DNA of 64,000 nt, from the NCBI GenBank assembly GCA_014649555.1, contig BMTG01000010.1, forward strand, positions 186,001-250,000. Reading direction: 5' to 3'. A program made the translations under genes and the position numbers. The notes under the pieces are model-generated. The model was not told the origin of the DNA and ran no database searches. It saw only the letters and a list, made by a program, of their open reading frames with translations. Shown here in pieces: positions 8,587 through 17,197 of the stretch (the first letter of the stretch is position 1; each line of letters begins with the position of its first letter). The DNA comes from Streptomyces globisporus. GTDB taxonomy: Bacteria > Actinomycetota > Actinomycetes > Streptomycetales > Streptomycetaceae.

Positions 8587-11500
8587 TCAGCTCGCCGACG
8601 ACTCGCCGTCCGCCGAGGGCGCGTTGACCGTCACGGACGGCGACGACTGCTCGGCGGCGACGGTCTTCTTCGTCGCCTTCTTCGCGGTCGTCTTCGCCGT
8701 CGTCTTCTTTGCGGCGGTCTTCTTCGCGGCGGTCTTCTTGGCCGCCGCCTTCTTCGCCGGGGCCTTCTTGGCGGCGGCCTTGCGGGCCGTCTTCTTGGCC
8801 GGGGCGGCTTCAGCGGGCTCGGAACCCGCCGTTCCGGCGTCCGTCGCTCCGGACTCCGCGGATTCCTCGGGGGCCTTCGTCTCGGGCGCCGAGGCGACCA
8901 CGACGATCTCCCCGTCGTCCGACCCGGTGGGCGAGCCGGCCGGAGCGGTGACCTTACGGGTCGCGCGGCGGCGGGCACGCGGCGGCGCGGCCACGGGGGC
9001 CTCGGCCTCGGGAGCAGGGGCCTCGGCGGCGGGCGCCTCGACGACCGGGTCCTCGACCGCGACCGGGTCCGTGCTGGGCTCGGCCGGCTGCACCGGCTCC
9101 GCCGCTTCGGCCTGCTTCGGCGAACCCGCCGGGGCGGTGGCCTTACGGGTGGCCCGACGGCGCGTACGGCCCTGGGGAGCGGCCTCGGCCGGAGCCTCGG
9201 GGGCCTGGGCGGCCTCGGGGGTCTGCGCAGCCGCCGTGACCTCAGCGACCTCCGCGACCGGGGCCTCGGCAACGGGCGCTTCCACGACCGGGGCGGGCGC
9301 CTCGGCCTTCGGGGCGCCGGCCGGGGCCGACGCCTTGCGGGAGGCCCGGCGGCGGCCACGGCGCGAGGCGGCCGCCTCGGCCTCGGCGGGGCTGCCGTAG
9401 AACTCGTCGTCCTCCCTGACCGCGGGCTCCACGGCCACCGGGGCGGCGACCTCGGCGGCCAGCTCGGCCTCGGTCTCCGTCTCCACGGGCTCGGCGGACG
9501 CGTGGTCGTCCGAGCCGTGGTCGTGGTCGTGCTCGTGGTCCTGGCCCGCGCCGCCGCGGCCGCGCTTCTTGGACTTCTTGCCGCCACCACCGCCGCCGAC
9601 GGACGTCGGCTGCTCCATGTGGACGATGACACCGCGGCCGTTGCAGTGGACGCAGGTCTCGGAGAAGGACTCCAGCAGACCCTGGCCCACCCGCTTGCGG
9701 GTCATCTGGACCAGGCCCAGCGAGGTGACCTCGGCGACCTGGTGCTTGGTGCGGTCGCGGCCCAGGCACTCCAGGAGGCGTCGCAGCACGAGGTCCCGGT
9801 TGGACTCCAGCACCATGTCGATGAAGTCGACGACGACGATGCCGCCGAGGTCGCGCAGCCGCAGCTGGCGCACGATCTCCTCGGCCGCCTCCAGGTTGTT
9901 CCTGGTGACGGTCTCCTCCAGGTTGCCGCCCTGGCCGGTGAACTTGCCGGTGTTGACGTCGACGACGACCATCGCCTCGGTCTTGTCGATCACCAGCGAA
10001 CCGCCGCTGGGCAGGTAGACCTTGCGGTCCAGCGCCTTCATCAGCTGCTCGTCGATGCGGTACGTCGCGAAGACGTCGACCTCGGAGGTCCAGCGGGAGA
10101 GCCGCTCGGTGAGGTCGGGCGCGACGTGCGAGACGTAGCCGTGGATGGTCTCCCACGCGTCGTCGCCGCTGACGATGACCTTGGAGAAGTCCTCGTTGAA
10201 GATGTCGCGGACGACCCGGACGGTCATGTCCGGCTCGCCGTAGAGCAGCGTCGGCGCGTTGGAGCCGCTGGTGCCCTTCGCCTTCTTCTGGATCTCCTCC
10301 CACTGCTGCTGGAGCCGCTCGACGTCACGGCGCAGCTCGTCCTCGCTCGCGCCCTCGGCGGCGGTGCGCACGATGACGCCCGCGTCCTCGGGGACGATCT
10401 TCTTGAGGATGGTCTTGAGGCGGGAGCGCTCGGTGTCGGGCAGCTTCCGGCTGATCCCGGTCATCGAGCCCTCGGGCACGTAGACCAGGTAGCGGCCGGG
10501 CAGCGAGACCTGGCTGGTGAGACGGGCGCCCTTGTGGCCGATCGGGTCCTTGGTCACCTGGACCAGGACCGACTGGCCGGACTTGAGCGCGGTCTCGATA
10601 CGGCGCGGCCCGTGGGCCATGCCGAGCGCCTCGAAGTTGACCTCACCGGCGTACAGGACGGCGTTGCGGCCCTTGCCGATGTCGACGAAGGCGGCCTCCA
10701 TCGACGGCAGCACGTTCTGGACCTTGCCCAGGTAGACGTTGCCGACGTAGCTGGTGGCCTGCTCCTTGTTGACGTAGTGCTCGACGAGCACGTTGTCCTC
10801 GAGGACGCCGATCTGGGTGCGCTCGCCGTTCTGGCGGACGACCATCACGCGCTCGACAGCCTCGCGGCGGGCGAGGAACTCCGCCTCGGTGATGATCGGG
10901 ACCCGGCGGCGGCCCTGCTCGCGGCCCTCGCGGCGGCGCTGCTTCTTGGCCTCCATCCGGGTCGAGCCCTTGATGGACTGGACCTCGTCGAAGCCGGTGC
11001 CCGGCTCGCGCTCCTCCTTCTTGCGCGGCTCGCGGACCTTGACGACCGTACGCTCCGGGTCGTCGGAACCGTTGTCGGTGTCGGCGGCGGTGTCACCGCT
11101 GCGGCGACGGCGACGGCGGCGGCGACGGGAGCTGCTGCTCGAACCGGAGGCCGAGTCGTCGTCCTCGTCGCTCTCCTCGGCGGCCTCCTGGGACTGGCCG
11201 CGGCCGGCGTCCTGCTCGTCCTCGGAGCGGGGCTCCTCGGCACGGGCGGGCGCGTCCTCGGTGGTCTGCTCGTCGTCCGTGTCGTTGGCCTCGCCACGAC
11301 GGCGGCGACGGCCACCACGGCGACGACGGCGCGAGGGACGGTCGCCGTACTCGTCGGTGTCCTCGCCCTCGTGCTCGTCCGCCTCGGCCTCGGGTGCCTC
11401 GTCGGCGGTCTGCTCGGCGGGCGCCCGGTCCGGGGCGGCGGGCTCGGCGGCCTGCTCGGTCGCCTCGGCCTCGCCACGGCGGCGGCGACGGCGACGCGAA

Positions 11501-12780
11501 CCGCCCTGCGGCGCGGCCTCGGCGGGCGCGGTGCTCTGCTCGGCCTCGGCGGTCTGCTGCTCCTCGGCCTCCTCCACCTCGTCGTACGCCGAGGTGGAAC
11601 CGGCCGCAGCGGCGGCGGCCGCCGCGGTCTCGGGGGTCTGGAACATCGGCTCGGCGAAGACCGGGGCCTGGAAGACGGCGACGGCGGGGCGCGTCGCGCG
11701 GCGGCCCTTGCGGGTCGGCTCCTCGGTCGTGGCCGTGAACTCGGGGCGGCCGGCGGCGGCGGTGGCCCGGCGGCGCTGGCGTCCGCGCGGGGCGGCCTCC
11801 TCGACCTCGTCCGCGTCGGCGGCGAGTTCCTCGGCGACGGCGGCGGGCAGGCTCTCGCCGGTCTCGACGGGCTCCTCGACGCTCTCGGTGACCTGCGGCG
11901 CACCGGCGGGTGCGGACGCCTTGCGGGACGCGCGACGGCGGGTGCGCGGGGCGGGTGCGTCCTTTGTGGCCTCGGCCTCGGCGGCCGGGGCGGCGGGCTC
12001 GGCGACGGCCGGCTCCGGCTGGGCCACCGGCTCGGCGGACTGCGGCGCACCGGCCGGGGCGGAGGCGCGACGACGGGCACGGCCACGCGGGGCGGCGGGC
12101 TCCGCGACAGCGGGCTCGGCCACGGGCTCGGCGGCCGGGGCGGGCTCAGCGGCAGCGGCGACGGGCTCGACGACCACGGCGGCCTCGGCGGACTGCGGGG
12201 TGCCGGCGGGCGAGGTGGCCTTGCGGGAGGCGCGACGGCGGCGGGGCGCCGGGGCCTCGTCGGGGGTCTCCACGGCGACCTCGGTCTCTTCCTCGGCTGC
12301 GGGTTCCGGAGCGGGCTCGGCCGGGCTCTCGACGACCGGGGCGGGGGCCTCGGCGGACTGCGGGGCGCCGGCCGGGGACGTCGCCTTGCGGACCGCGCGA
12401 CGGCGGCTGCGCGGCGCCGGTGCGGCGGGCTCCTCGTCGGCGGCGGGCGGCGCGGGGGTCTCGGCGACCGGAGCGGGCTCGGCGGTCTCCGCCTCCACCG
12501 GCGCGCCTACGGGCGCGGCGGCCTTGCGGACGGCGCGGCGGCGCGTACGGGTGGGCGGGGCGGTCTCGGCGACCGAATCGCCGGGCGTGTCGTCCGTGGC
12601 CGGGGCGGCGGACGTCTCGGCCGGTATGGCCGGCGTGACGTCCTCGGCGGCGCTCACGGGGCCGCCGGGCGGGCCGGCCGGGCGGGAGGCGGCGCGGCGC
12701 CTGCGGCGCGGCGGCAGCTTGTCCCCGGGGGTGTTCTCTTCGTTGTTCCCGGTCGTGCCGGGTTCGTTCGGCTGAGGCAT
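8587..12780 (-). CDS. rne: Ribonuclease E/G
   Basis: This 1397-residue Rne/Rng endoribonuclease is the main enzyme of mRNA decay and rRNA/tRNA processing. The catalytic core is central, about residues 620-1060. It has an S1-type domain (ATSYVGNVYLGKVQNVLPSMEAAFVDIG), the acidic catalytic residues in MVVVDVNTGKFTG and VVVDFIDMV, and the Zn-link CVHCNGRG. Both flanks are disordered, Ala/Glu/Pro-rich and Arg-rich. A short motif of the form RRRA(S/V/T)RKA(S/T)APAGAP recurs about six times before the core and three times after it. The protein ends in an Ala-Lys repeat tail (PAKKAAAKKTAAKK). Streptomyces RNase E orthologues share this arrangement and use the flanks to hold partners such as PNPase. 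The ATG start has a GGGAG-type site upstream. Confidence 0.95.
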   Translation of the reverse strand: MPQPNEPGTTGNNEENTPGDKLPPRRRRRAASRPAGPPGGPVSAAEDVTPAIPAETSAAPATDDTPGDSVAETAPPTRTRRRAVRKAAAPVGAPVEAETAEPAPVAETPAPPAADEEPAAPAPRSRRRAVRKATSPAGAPQSAEAPAPVVESPAEPAPEPAAEEETEVAVETPDEAPAPRRRRASRKATSPAGTPQSAEAAVVVEPVAAAAEPAPAAEPVAEPAVAEPAAPRGRARRRASAPAGAPQSAEPVAQPEPAVAEPAAPAAEAEATKDAPAPRTRRRASRKASAPAGAPQVTESVEEPVETGESLPAAVAEELAADADEVEEAAPRGRQRRRATAAAGRPEFTATTEEPTRKGRRATRPAVAVFQAPVFAEPMFQTPETAAAAAAAAGSTSAYDEVEEAEEQQTAEAEQSTAPAEAAPQGGSRRRRRRRGEAEATEQAAEPAAPDRAPAEQTADEAPEAEADEHEGEDTDEYGDRPSRRRRRGGRRRRRGEANDTDDEQTTEDAPARAEEPRSEDEQDAGRGQSQEAAEESDEDDDSASGSSSSSRRRRRRRRRSGDTAADTDNGSDDPERTVVKVREPRKKEEREPGTGFDEVQSIKGSTRMEAKKQRRREGREQGRRRVPIITEAEFLARREAVERVMVVRQNGERTQIGVLEDNVLVEHYVNKEQATSYVGNVYLGKVQNVLPSMEAAFVDIGKGRNAVLYAGEVNFEALGMAHGPRRIETALKSGQSVLVQVTKDPIGHKGARLTSQVSLPGRYLVYVPEGSMTGISRKLPDTERSRLKTILKKIVPEDAGVIVRTAAEGASEDELRRDVERLQQQWEEIQKKAKGTSGSNAPTLLYGEPDMTVRVVRDIFNEDFSKVIVSGDDAWETIHGYVSHVAPDLTERLSRWTSEVDVFATYRIDEQLMKALDRKVYLPSGGSLVIDKTEAMVVVDVNTGKFTGQGGNLEETVTRNNLEAAEEIVRQLRLRDLGGIVVVDFIDMVLESNRDLVLRRLLECLGRDRTKHQVAEVTSLGLVQMTRKRVGQGLLESFSETCVHCNGRGVIVHMEQPTSVGGGGGGKKSKKRGRGGAGQDHEHDHDHGSDDHASAEPVETETEAELAAEVAAPVAVEPAVREDDEFYGSPAEAEAAASRRGRRRASRKASAPAGAPKAEAPAPVVEAPVAEAPVAEVAEVTAAAQTPEAAQAPEAPAEAAPQGRTRRRATRKATAPAGSPKQAEAAEPVQPAEPSTDPVAVEDPVVEAPAAEAPAPEAEAPVAAPPRARRRATRKVTAPAGSPTGSDDGEIVVVASAPETKAPEESAESGATDAGTAGSEPAEAAPAKKTARKAAAKKAPAKKAAAKKTAAKKTAAKKTTAKTTAKKATKKTVAAEQSSPSVTVNAPSADGESSAS

Positions 12781-13008
12781 GCGGGCGGTTCTCCCGTCGT
12801 GCTCCCGGGCGCCGCGTCTGATTCCGGTCCGGCTCGGTCCGCAGTGGTGCGATACCGCCGTCCGGGGCGCGGGCGCCGCACGGGAACTGGTGTCTGGCTC
12901 GCCGGTTCCGTATGCGGTGTGCGTACGGCCTGGCGAAAGTCTTGTGGGTCAGTGCGCGGCCCGACCCAGGTGGCTCCCGGGTCACAGGGCTGCGCTACAA
13001 CGACCGCC

Positions 13009-13917
13009 CTACGCGGAACCTGCACCTTCCGGCGCCGTCGCGACGGCTGCCCCGGCGACCGCGGGATGTGCGGTCGGGGCGGCCTCGCGGTCGGGCGCGA
13101 GAGGGTCGGTCACCGTGCCGGACTCCTCGTCGAAGAGCCCCTGCGCCAGCCTGGTCACCGCTGCGGGGACCGGCGGCGCCAGGTCGGCCACAGCTCGGAG
13201 ACCGGACAGGACGTCGTCGGGTCGCACGGCAGGTGTCACGTGCCGAACAACCAGGCGCAGTATCGCACAGGGCCGCTCACCCGGCCTATCGGCCGGAGCG
13301 TCGACGACCCGCAGGTCGGCGACGGCGGCGCGGGCGTCGAAGGTCCGGATGCCGTTCTTGGCCTTGCGCTGGACCTCGACGGTCTCGGCGTCGTTGAACG
13401 CGGCCACGGCGGTGCGGACGTCCTCGGGGTCGACGCCGTCGAGGCGCATCTCCCAGACGGAGGCGGTGAGCCGTTCGGCCAGGCCCGCGGTGCGGGCCTC
13501 GACCGCGTCGACGATGTCGAGGCCGGTCGGCATGGACGCGTCGAGCAGTCCGCGCAGGACGTCGGGGTCCCGCGCTTCGGTGAGGGCGATCTCCAGGAAC
13601 TCCGCCTCACTGCCCGTGCCGGTGGGTGCGGCATTGGCGTAGGAGACCTTGGGGTGGGGCGTGAAGCCCGCCGAATACGCCATCGGCACCTCGGAGCGGC
13701 GCAGTGCCCGCTCGAAGGCCCGCTGGAAGTCTCGGTGGCTGGTGAACCGGAGGCGGCCGCGCTTGGTGTAGCGCAGGCGGATGCGCTGCACTGCCGGTGC
13801 GGGCGGCGGGCCTTCGGGCTGTCGCTTGCCCAGTGGTTCTTCTCCTCGGTGCGGGGCGGGCGCGGTGGCGCGCCGCCCACGAAATGCGGGTGGCCCCGGG
13901 GTGCCGCTCCGGCTCAC
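13009..13917 (-). CDS. TIGR03936-type (DUF2344) radical-SAM-associated protein
   Basis: The conserved part runs from VQRIRLRYTKRGRLRFTSHRDFQRAFERAL through GFTPHPKVSYANAAPTGTGSEAE, the signature of the family found beside B12-type radical SAM proteins, here at 15217-17145. Function is unknown. The GTG at 13917 overlaps the upstream stop (GTGA) and gives 302 residues, but the first 28 are low-complexity. A CTG at 13833, eight bases behind a GAGGAG (13842-13847), would start the protein at GKRQPEGPPPAP (274 residues), where conservation seems to begin. I list the longer form. It ends upstream of rne and may share its transcript. Confidence 0.85.
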   Translation of the reverse strand: MSRSGTPGPPAFRGRRATAPAPHRGEEPLGKRQPEGPPPAPAVQRIRLRYTKRGRLRFTSHRDFQRAFERALRRSEVPMAYSAGFTPHPKVSYANAAPTGTGSEAEFLEIALTEARDPDVLRGLLDASMPTGLDIVDAVEARTAGLAERLTASVWEMRLDGVDPEDVRTAVAAFNDAETVEVQRKAKNGIRTFDARAAVADLRVVDAPADRPGERPCAILRLVVRHVTPAVRPDDVLSGLRAVADLAPPVPAAVTRLAQGLFDEESGTVTDPLAPDREAAPTAHPAVAGAAVATAPEGAGSA

Positions 13918-15149
13918 CCCTGTTTGGCGAATGGATCGCCGCTCAGAGGGGTCTCGGACGCCTGCGCCGCGCTGGGGACAGTCGTTGTACTACCCAGAGT
14001 ACGCGCAGGGATCCCTCGTGGTTCCCCGGACCGTTCGCCGCCCGGGGCTCCGACGAGGGCCCGCCAGGCGTCGCGGCGGGCCTGGCGCACGGTTTCCCGG
14101 GCGGTGGCGAGGGCCGCGCGGGCGGCCCGGCCCGCTTCGGCGGCGGCGCGCCGGGCCGGGGCCCAGACCGCGTCGCGCAGGAAGTGGCCGACGGGGGTGC
14201 ACACCGTGCGGTACGCCCAGGAGACCGGTGCGCCGATCAGGTACCAGGCGATCGCGGCGAGGGCCCGGCCGACGGCCCGGGAGATGTACCCGGCGATCCG
14301 CCAGGTGACCTCGAACGCGGCGGCGATCTCCCGGCCGACCGGGGTGAGGATCCGGCGGTACGTCCAGCCGAGGGGCGCGACCAGCAGCGTCATCACCAGC
14401 CACGCGACGGCCAGGCCGAGACCACGTCCGGTGGCCGCGATCCCCCGCCAGAGCTGTGCCAGAACCCAGACGGTGCCCTGCCAGAGCGTGCCCAGGGTCC
14501 AGGCGGTGCCCTGCCAGAGCATGCTCAGGACCCGGGCCGCGCCGCGGCCGACCGGCGTGAGGACGGTTTCGTACAGCCACATCACCGGGACGACCAGGCC
14601 GTAACGCACCACCGGGACGGCCACGTACCGCCACAGGAAGTGCAGCGGCACGATCAGCAGCACGGTGATCAGCCACCCGATGCCGTTGCCGAGGCCGTGC
14701 AGCGCCGGGAGGAGCAGGGCGGTGCCGGTCCACCGCAGGCCGTGGCCCAGCGGGGTGAGGACGTGGGCGTACAGCCACACCGCCGGCGCGGCGATCCCGT
14801 ACCGGGCGACGGGCACGATCACGTACCGCCACAGGCCGATCCAGGGCCAGATCAGCAGGGCGACGGCCAGCCAGGCGGCGCCCTTGCCGAGAGGGGTGAG
14901 GACCCAGCTGTACAGCCAGGCCAGCGGGGTCAGGACGAGCGTGTCGAGCAGCCACAGAAGGGCCCGGCCGAGCGGGCGCAGCAGGACGCGGTCGGCGGCG
15001 TGCCAGAGCGCGGTGAGCGCGTCCCAGACCATGCGGGCGGGCAGGACGAGCACCAGGACGACGATCCGGACCGGGATCCTGATCAGGGTGGTCAGGATCC
15101 CTTCGCCGGGCTCGTATCCCTGGGGCGCCTGGTGCTTGCCGTAGTCCAT
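13914..15149 (-). CDS. Repeat-containing multi-helix membrane protein of unknown function
   Basis: This 411-residue protein is rich in Trp, Leu and Val, with several hydrophobic stretches: IRIPVRIVVLVLVLPARMVW near the N-terminus, then LAVALLIWPWIGLWRYVIVP and LITVLLIVPLHFLWRYVAVP. It is built from imperfect repeats of roughly 50-60 residues, each ending in a motif like (V/I)LTP(L/V)G: WVLTPLGKG, HVLTPLGHG, TVLTPVGRG, RILTPVGRE, TVCTPVGHF. The final 120 residues are Ala/Arg-rich and probably soluble. I do not recognise a characterised family. It sits between two radical-SAM-linked genes on the same strand and overlaps the downstream one by four bases. Confidence 0.75.
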   Translation of the reverse strand: MDYGKHQAPQGYEPGEGILTTLIRIPVRIVVLVLVLPARMVWDALTALWHAADRVLLRPLGRALLWLLDTLVLTPLAWLYSWVLTPLGKGAAWLAVALLIWPWIGLWRYVIVPVARYGIAAPAVWLYAHVLTPLGHGLRWTGTALLLPALHGLGNGIGWLITVLLIVPLHFLWRYVAVPVVRYGLVVPVMWLYETVLTPVGRGAARVLSMLWQGTAWTLGTLWQGTVWVLAQLWRGIAATGRGLGLAVAWLVMTLLVAPLGWTYRRILTPVGREIAAAFEVTWRIAGYISRAVGRALAAIAWYLIGAPVSWAYRTVCTPVGHFLRDAVWAPARRAAAEAGRAARAALATARETVRQARRDAWRALVGAPGGERSGEPRGIPARTLGSTTTVPSAAQASETPLSGDPFAKQG

Positions 15150-15165
15150 GCCGTCAAGGACGCGT

Positions 15166-15198
15166 CAGGCCCGGTCCGGGGTTGCCGGACCGGGCCTG
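15166..15198 (-). terminator. Terminator after the radical SAM gene
   Basis: CAGGCCCGGTCCGG (15166-15179) pairs with CCGGACCGGGCCTG (15185-15198) across a 5-nt loop, 19 bp after the stop codon at 15217. Confidence 0.75.
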
Positions 15199-15216
15199 CG
15201 GTGTGTCACGGAGCTG

Positions 15217-17145
15217 CTACTTGTTGACCACGCTCAACGGGAGCAGCTTCTTGCCCGTCGGGCCGATCTGGATGTCCAGGTCGAGCTGCGGGCAGACGCC
15301 GCAGTCGAAGCAGGGGGTCCAGCGGCAGTCCTCGACCTCGGTCTCGTCGAGCGCATCCTGCCAGTCCTCCCAGAGCCAGTCCTTGTCCAGGCCGGAGTCG
15401 AGGTGGTCCCAGGGCAGGACCTCCTCGTAGGTGCGCTCGCGGGTGGTGTACCAGTCGACGTCGACACCGAACTCGGGGAGCGTCTTCTCGGCGCAGTTCA
15501 TCCAGAGGTCGTAGCTGAAGTGCTCGCGCCAGCCGTCGAAGCGGCCGCCGGACTCGTAGACCGCGCGGATGACGGAGCCGACGCGGCGGTCGCCGCGCGA
15601 GAGGAGGCCCTCGACGATGCCGGGCTTGCCGTCGTGGTAGCGGAAGCCGATGGAGCGGCCGTACTTCTTGTCGCCCCGGATCTTGTCGCGGAGCTTCTTC
15701 AGCCGGGCGTCGGTGTCCTCGGCGGAGAGCTGCGGGGCCCACTGGAAGGGGGTGTGCGGCTTGGGCACGAACCCGCCGATGGAGACGGTGCAGCGGATGT
15801 CGTTCTGGCCGGAGACCTCGCGGCCCTTGGCGATGACGTTGACCGCCATGTCGCCGATCTGGAGGACGTCCTCGTCGGTCTCGGTGGGCAGGCCGCACAT
15901 GAAGTACAGCTTCACCTGACGCCAGCCGTTGCCGTACGCGGTGGCGACCGTGCGGATCAGGTCCTCCTCCGAGACCATCTTGTTGATGACCTTGCGCATG
16001 CGCTCGGAGCCGCCCTCGGGGGCGAAGGTGAGGCCGGAGCGGCGCCCGTTGCGGGTCAGCTCGTTGGCCAGGTCCACGTTGAACGCGTCGACGCGGGTGG
16101 AGGGCAGCGACAGGCCGATCTTGTCGTCGGTGTAGCGGTCGGCGAGCCCCTTGGCGATGTCGCCGATCTCGCTGTGGTCGGCGGAGGAGAGCGAGAGGAG
16201 GCCGACCTCCTCGAAGCCGGTCGCCTTGAGACCCTTGTCGACCATCTCGCCGATGCCGGTGATGCTTCGCTCCCGCACGGGGCGCGTGATCATGCCGGCC
16301 TGGCAGAAACGGCAGCCGCGGGTGCAGCCGCGGAAGATCTCCACGGACATCCGCTCGTGCACGGTCTCCGCGAGCGGGACGAGGGGCTGCTTGGGGTAGG
16401 GCCACTCGTCGAGGTCCATCACCGTGTGCTTGGAGACCCGCCACGGCACACCGGACCGGTTGGGCACGACACGGCCGATGCGGCCGTCGGGGAGGTACTC
16501 CACGTCGTAGAAGCGCGGGACGTAGACGCCACCGGTCTTCGAGAGCCGGAAGAGCACCTCGTCGCGGCCGCCGGGGCGGCCCTCGGCCTTCCAGGCGCGG
16601 ATGATCTCGGTGATCTCCAGGACGGCCTGCTCGCCGTCGCCCACGACCGCGCAGTCGATGAAGTCCGCGATCGGCTCGGGGTTGAACGCCGCGTGACCGC
16701 CCGCGAGGACGATCGGGTGGTCCACCGTGCGGTCCTTGGACTCCAGCGGGATGCCCGCCAGGTCCAGGGCGGTGAGCATGTTGGTGTAGCCCAGCTCGGT
16801 GGAGAAGCTGAGCCCGAAGACGTCGAACGCGCCGACGGGGCGGTGGCTGTCCACGGTGAACTGCGGCACGTTGTGCTCGCGCATCAGCTCTTCGAGGTCC
16901 GGCCAGACGCTGTACGTGCGCTCGGCGAGGACGCCCTCGCGCTCGTTCAGTACCTCGTAGAGGATCATGACTCCCTGGTTGGGGAGCCCGACCTCGTAGG
17001 CGTCGGGGTACATCAGGGTCCAGCGGACGTCACAGCTGTCCCAGTCCTTGACGGTGGAGTTCAGCTCACCGCCGACGTACTGGATGGGCTTCTGCACATG
17101 CGGGAGCAGAGCTTCGAGCTGTGGGAAGACCGATGCGGCAGACAT
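15217..17145 (-). CDS. TIGR03960-type B12-binding-like radical SAM protein
   Basis: This 642-residue protein has the radical SAM cysteine cluster in EIFRGCTRGCRFCQAGM (CxxxCxxC, about residues 270-286), preceded by a cobalamin-binding-like N-terminal domain. The SAM-domain strand LSLPSTRVDAFN and the motif LTFAPEGGSERMRKVINK are typical. Near the C-terminus, FDCGVCPQL adds further cysteines that could hold a second metal site. Members of this group often lie next to, or are fused with, the DUF2344 protein, which is at 13009-13917 here. The reaction is not established. It is transcribed away from the CYTH-CHAD gene with a 52-bp gap. Confidence 0.93.
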   Translation of the reverse strand: MSAASVFPQLEALLPHVQKPIQYVGGELNSTVKDWDSCDVRWTLMYPDAYEVGLPNQGVMILYEVLNEREGVLAERTYSVWPDLEELMREHNVPQFTVDSHRPVGAFDVFGLSFSTELGYTNMLTALDLAGIPLESKDRTVDHPIVLAGGHAAFNPEPIADFIDCAVVGDGEQAVLEITEIIRAWKAEGRPGGRDEVLFRLSKTGGVYVPRFYDVEYLPDGRIGRVVPNRSGVPWRVSKHTVMDLDEWPYPKQPLVPLAETVHERMSVEIFRGCTRGCRFCQAGMITRPVRERSITGIGEMVDKGLKATGFEEVGLLSLSSADHSEIGDIAKGLADRYTDDKIGLSLPSTRVDAFNVDLANELTRNGRRSGLTFAPEGGSERMRKVINKMVSEEDLIRTVATAYGNGWRQVKLYFMCGLPTETDEDVLQIGDMAVNVIAKGREVSGQNDIRCTVSIGGFVPKPHTPFQWAPQLSAEDTDARLKKLRDKIRGDKKYGRSIGFRYHDGKPGIVEGLLSRGDRRVGSVIRAVYESGGRFDGWREHFSYDLWMNCAEKTLPEFGVDVDWYTTRERTYEEVLPWDHLDSGLDKDWLWEDWQDALDETEVEDCRWTPCFDCGVCPQLDLDIQIGPTGKKLLPLSVVNK

Positions 17146-17197
17146 CTCGCGAACCTTCGTGAGCCGGCAGGGGTGACCATCCAGCGTACCCCGCGTC

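Noticed and set aside
11300-12700. Short nucleotide repeats suggesting a CRISPR or satellite array
   Set aside because: They are codon-level repeats of the Arg-rich and Ala/Glu/Pro segments of RNase E, in frame, with irregular spacing and no unique spacers.
9502-14604. A 1700-codon open frame on the plus strand
   Set aside because: It is a mirror of rne and its neighbours in GC-rich DNA. Its product is low-complexity Gly/Leu/Asp/Arg with no ribosome-binding site, while the minus strand encodes conserved proteins here.
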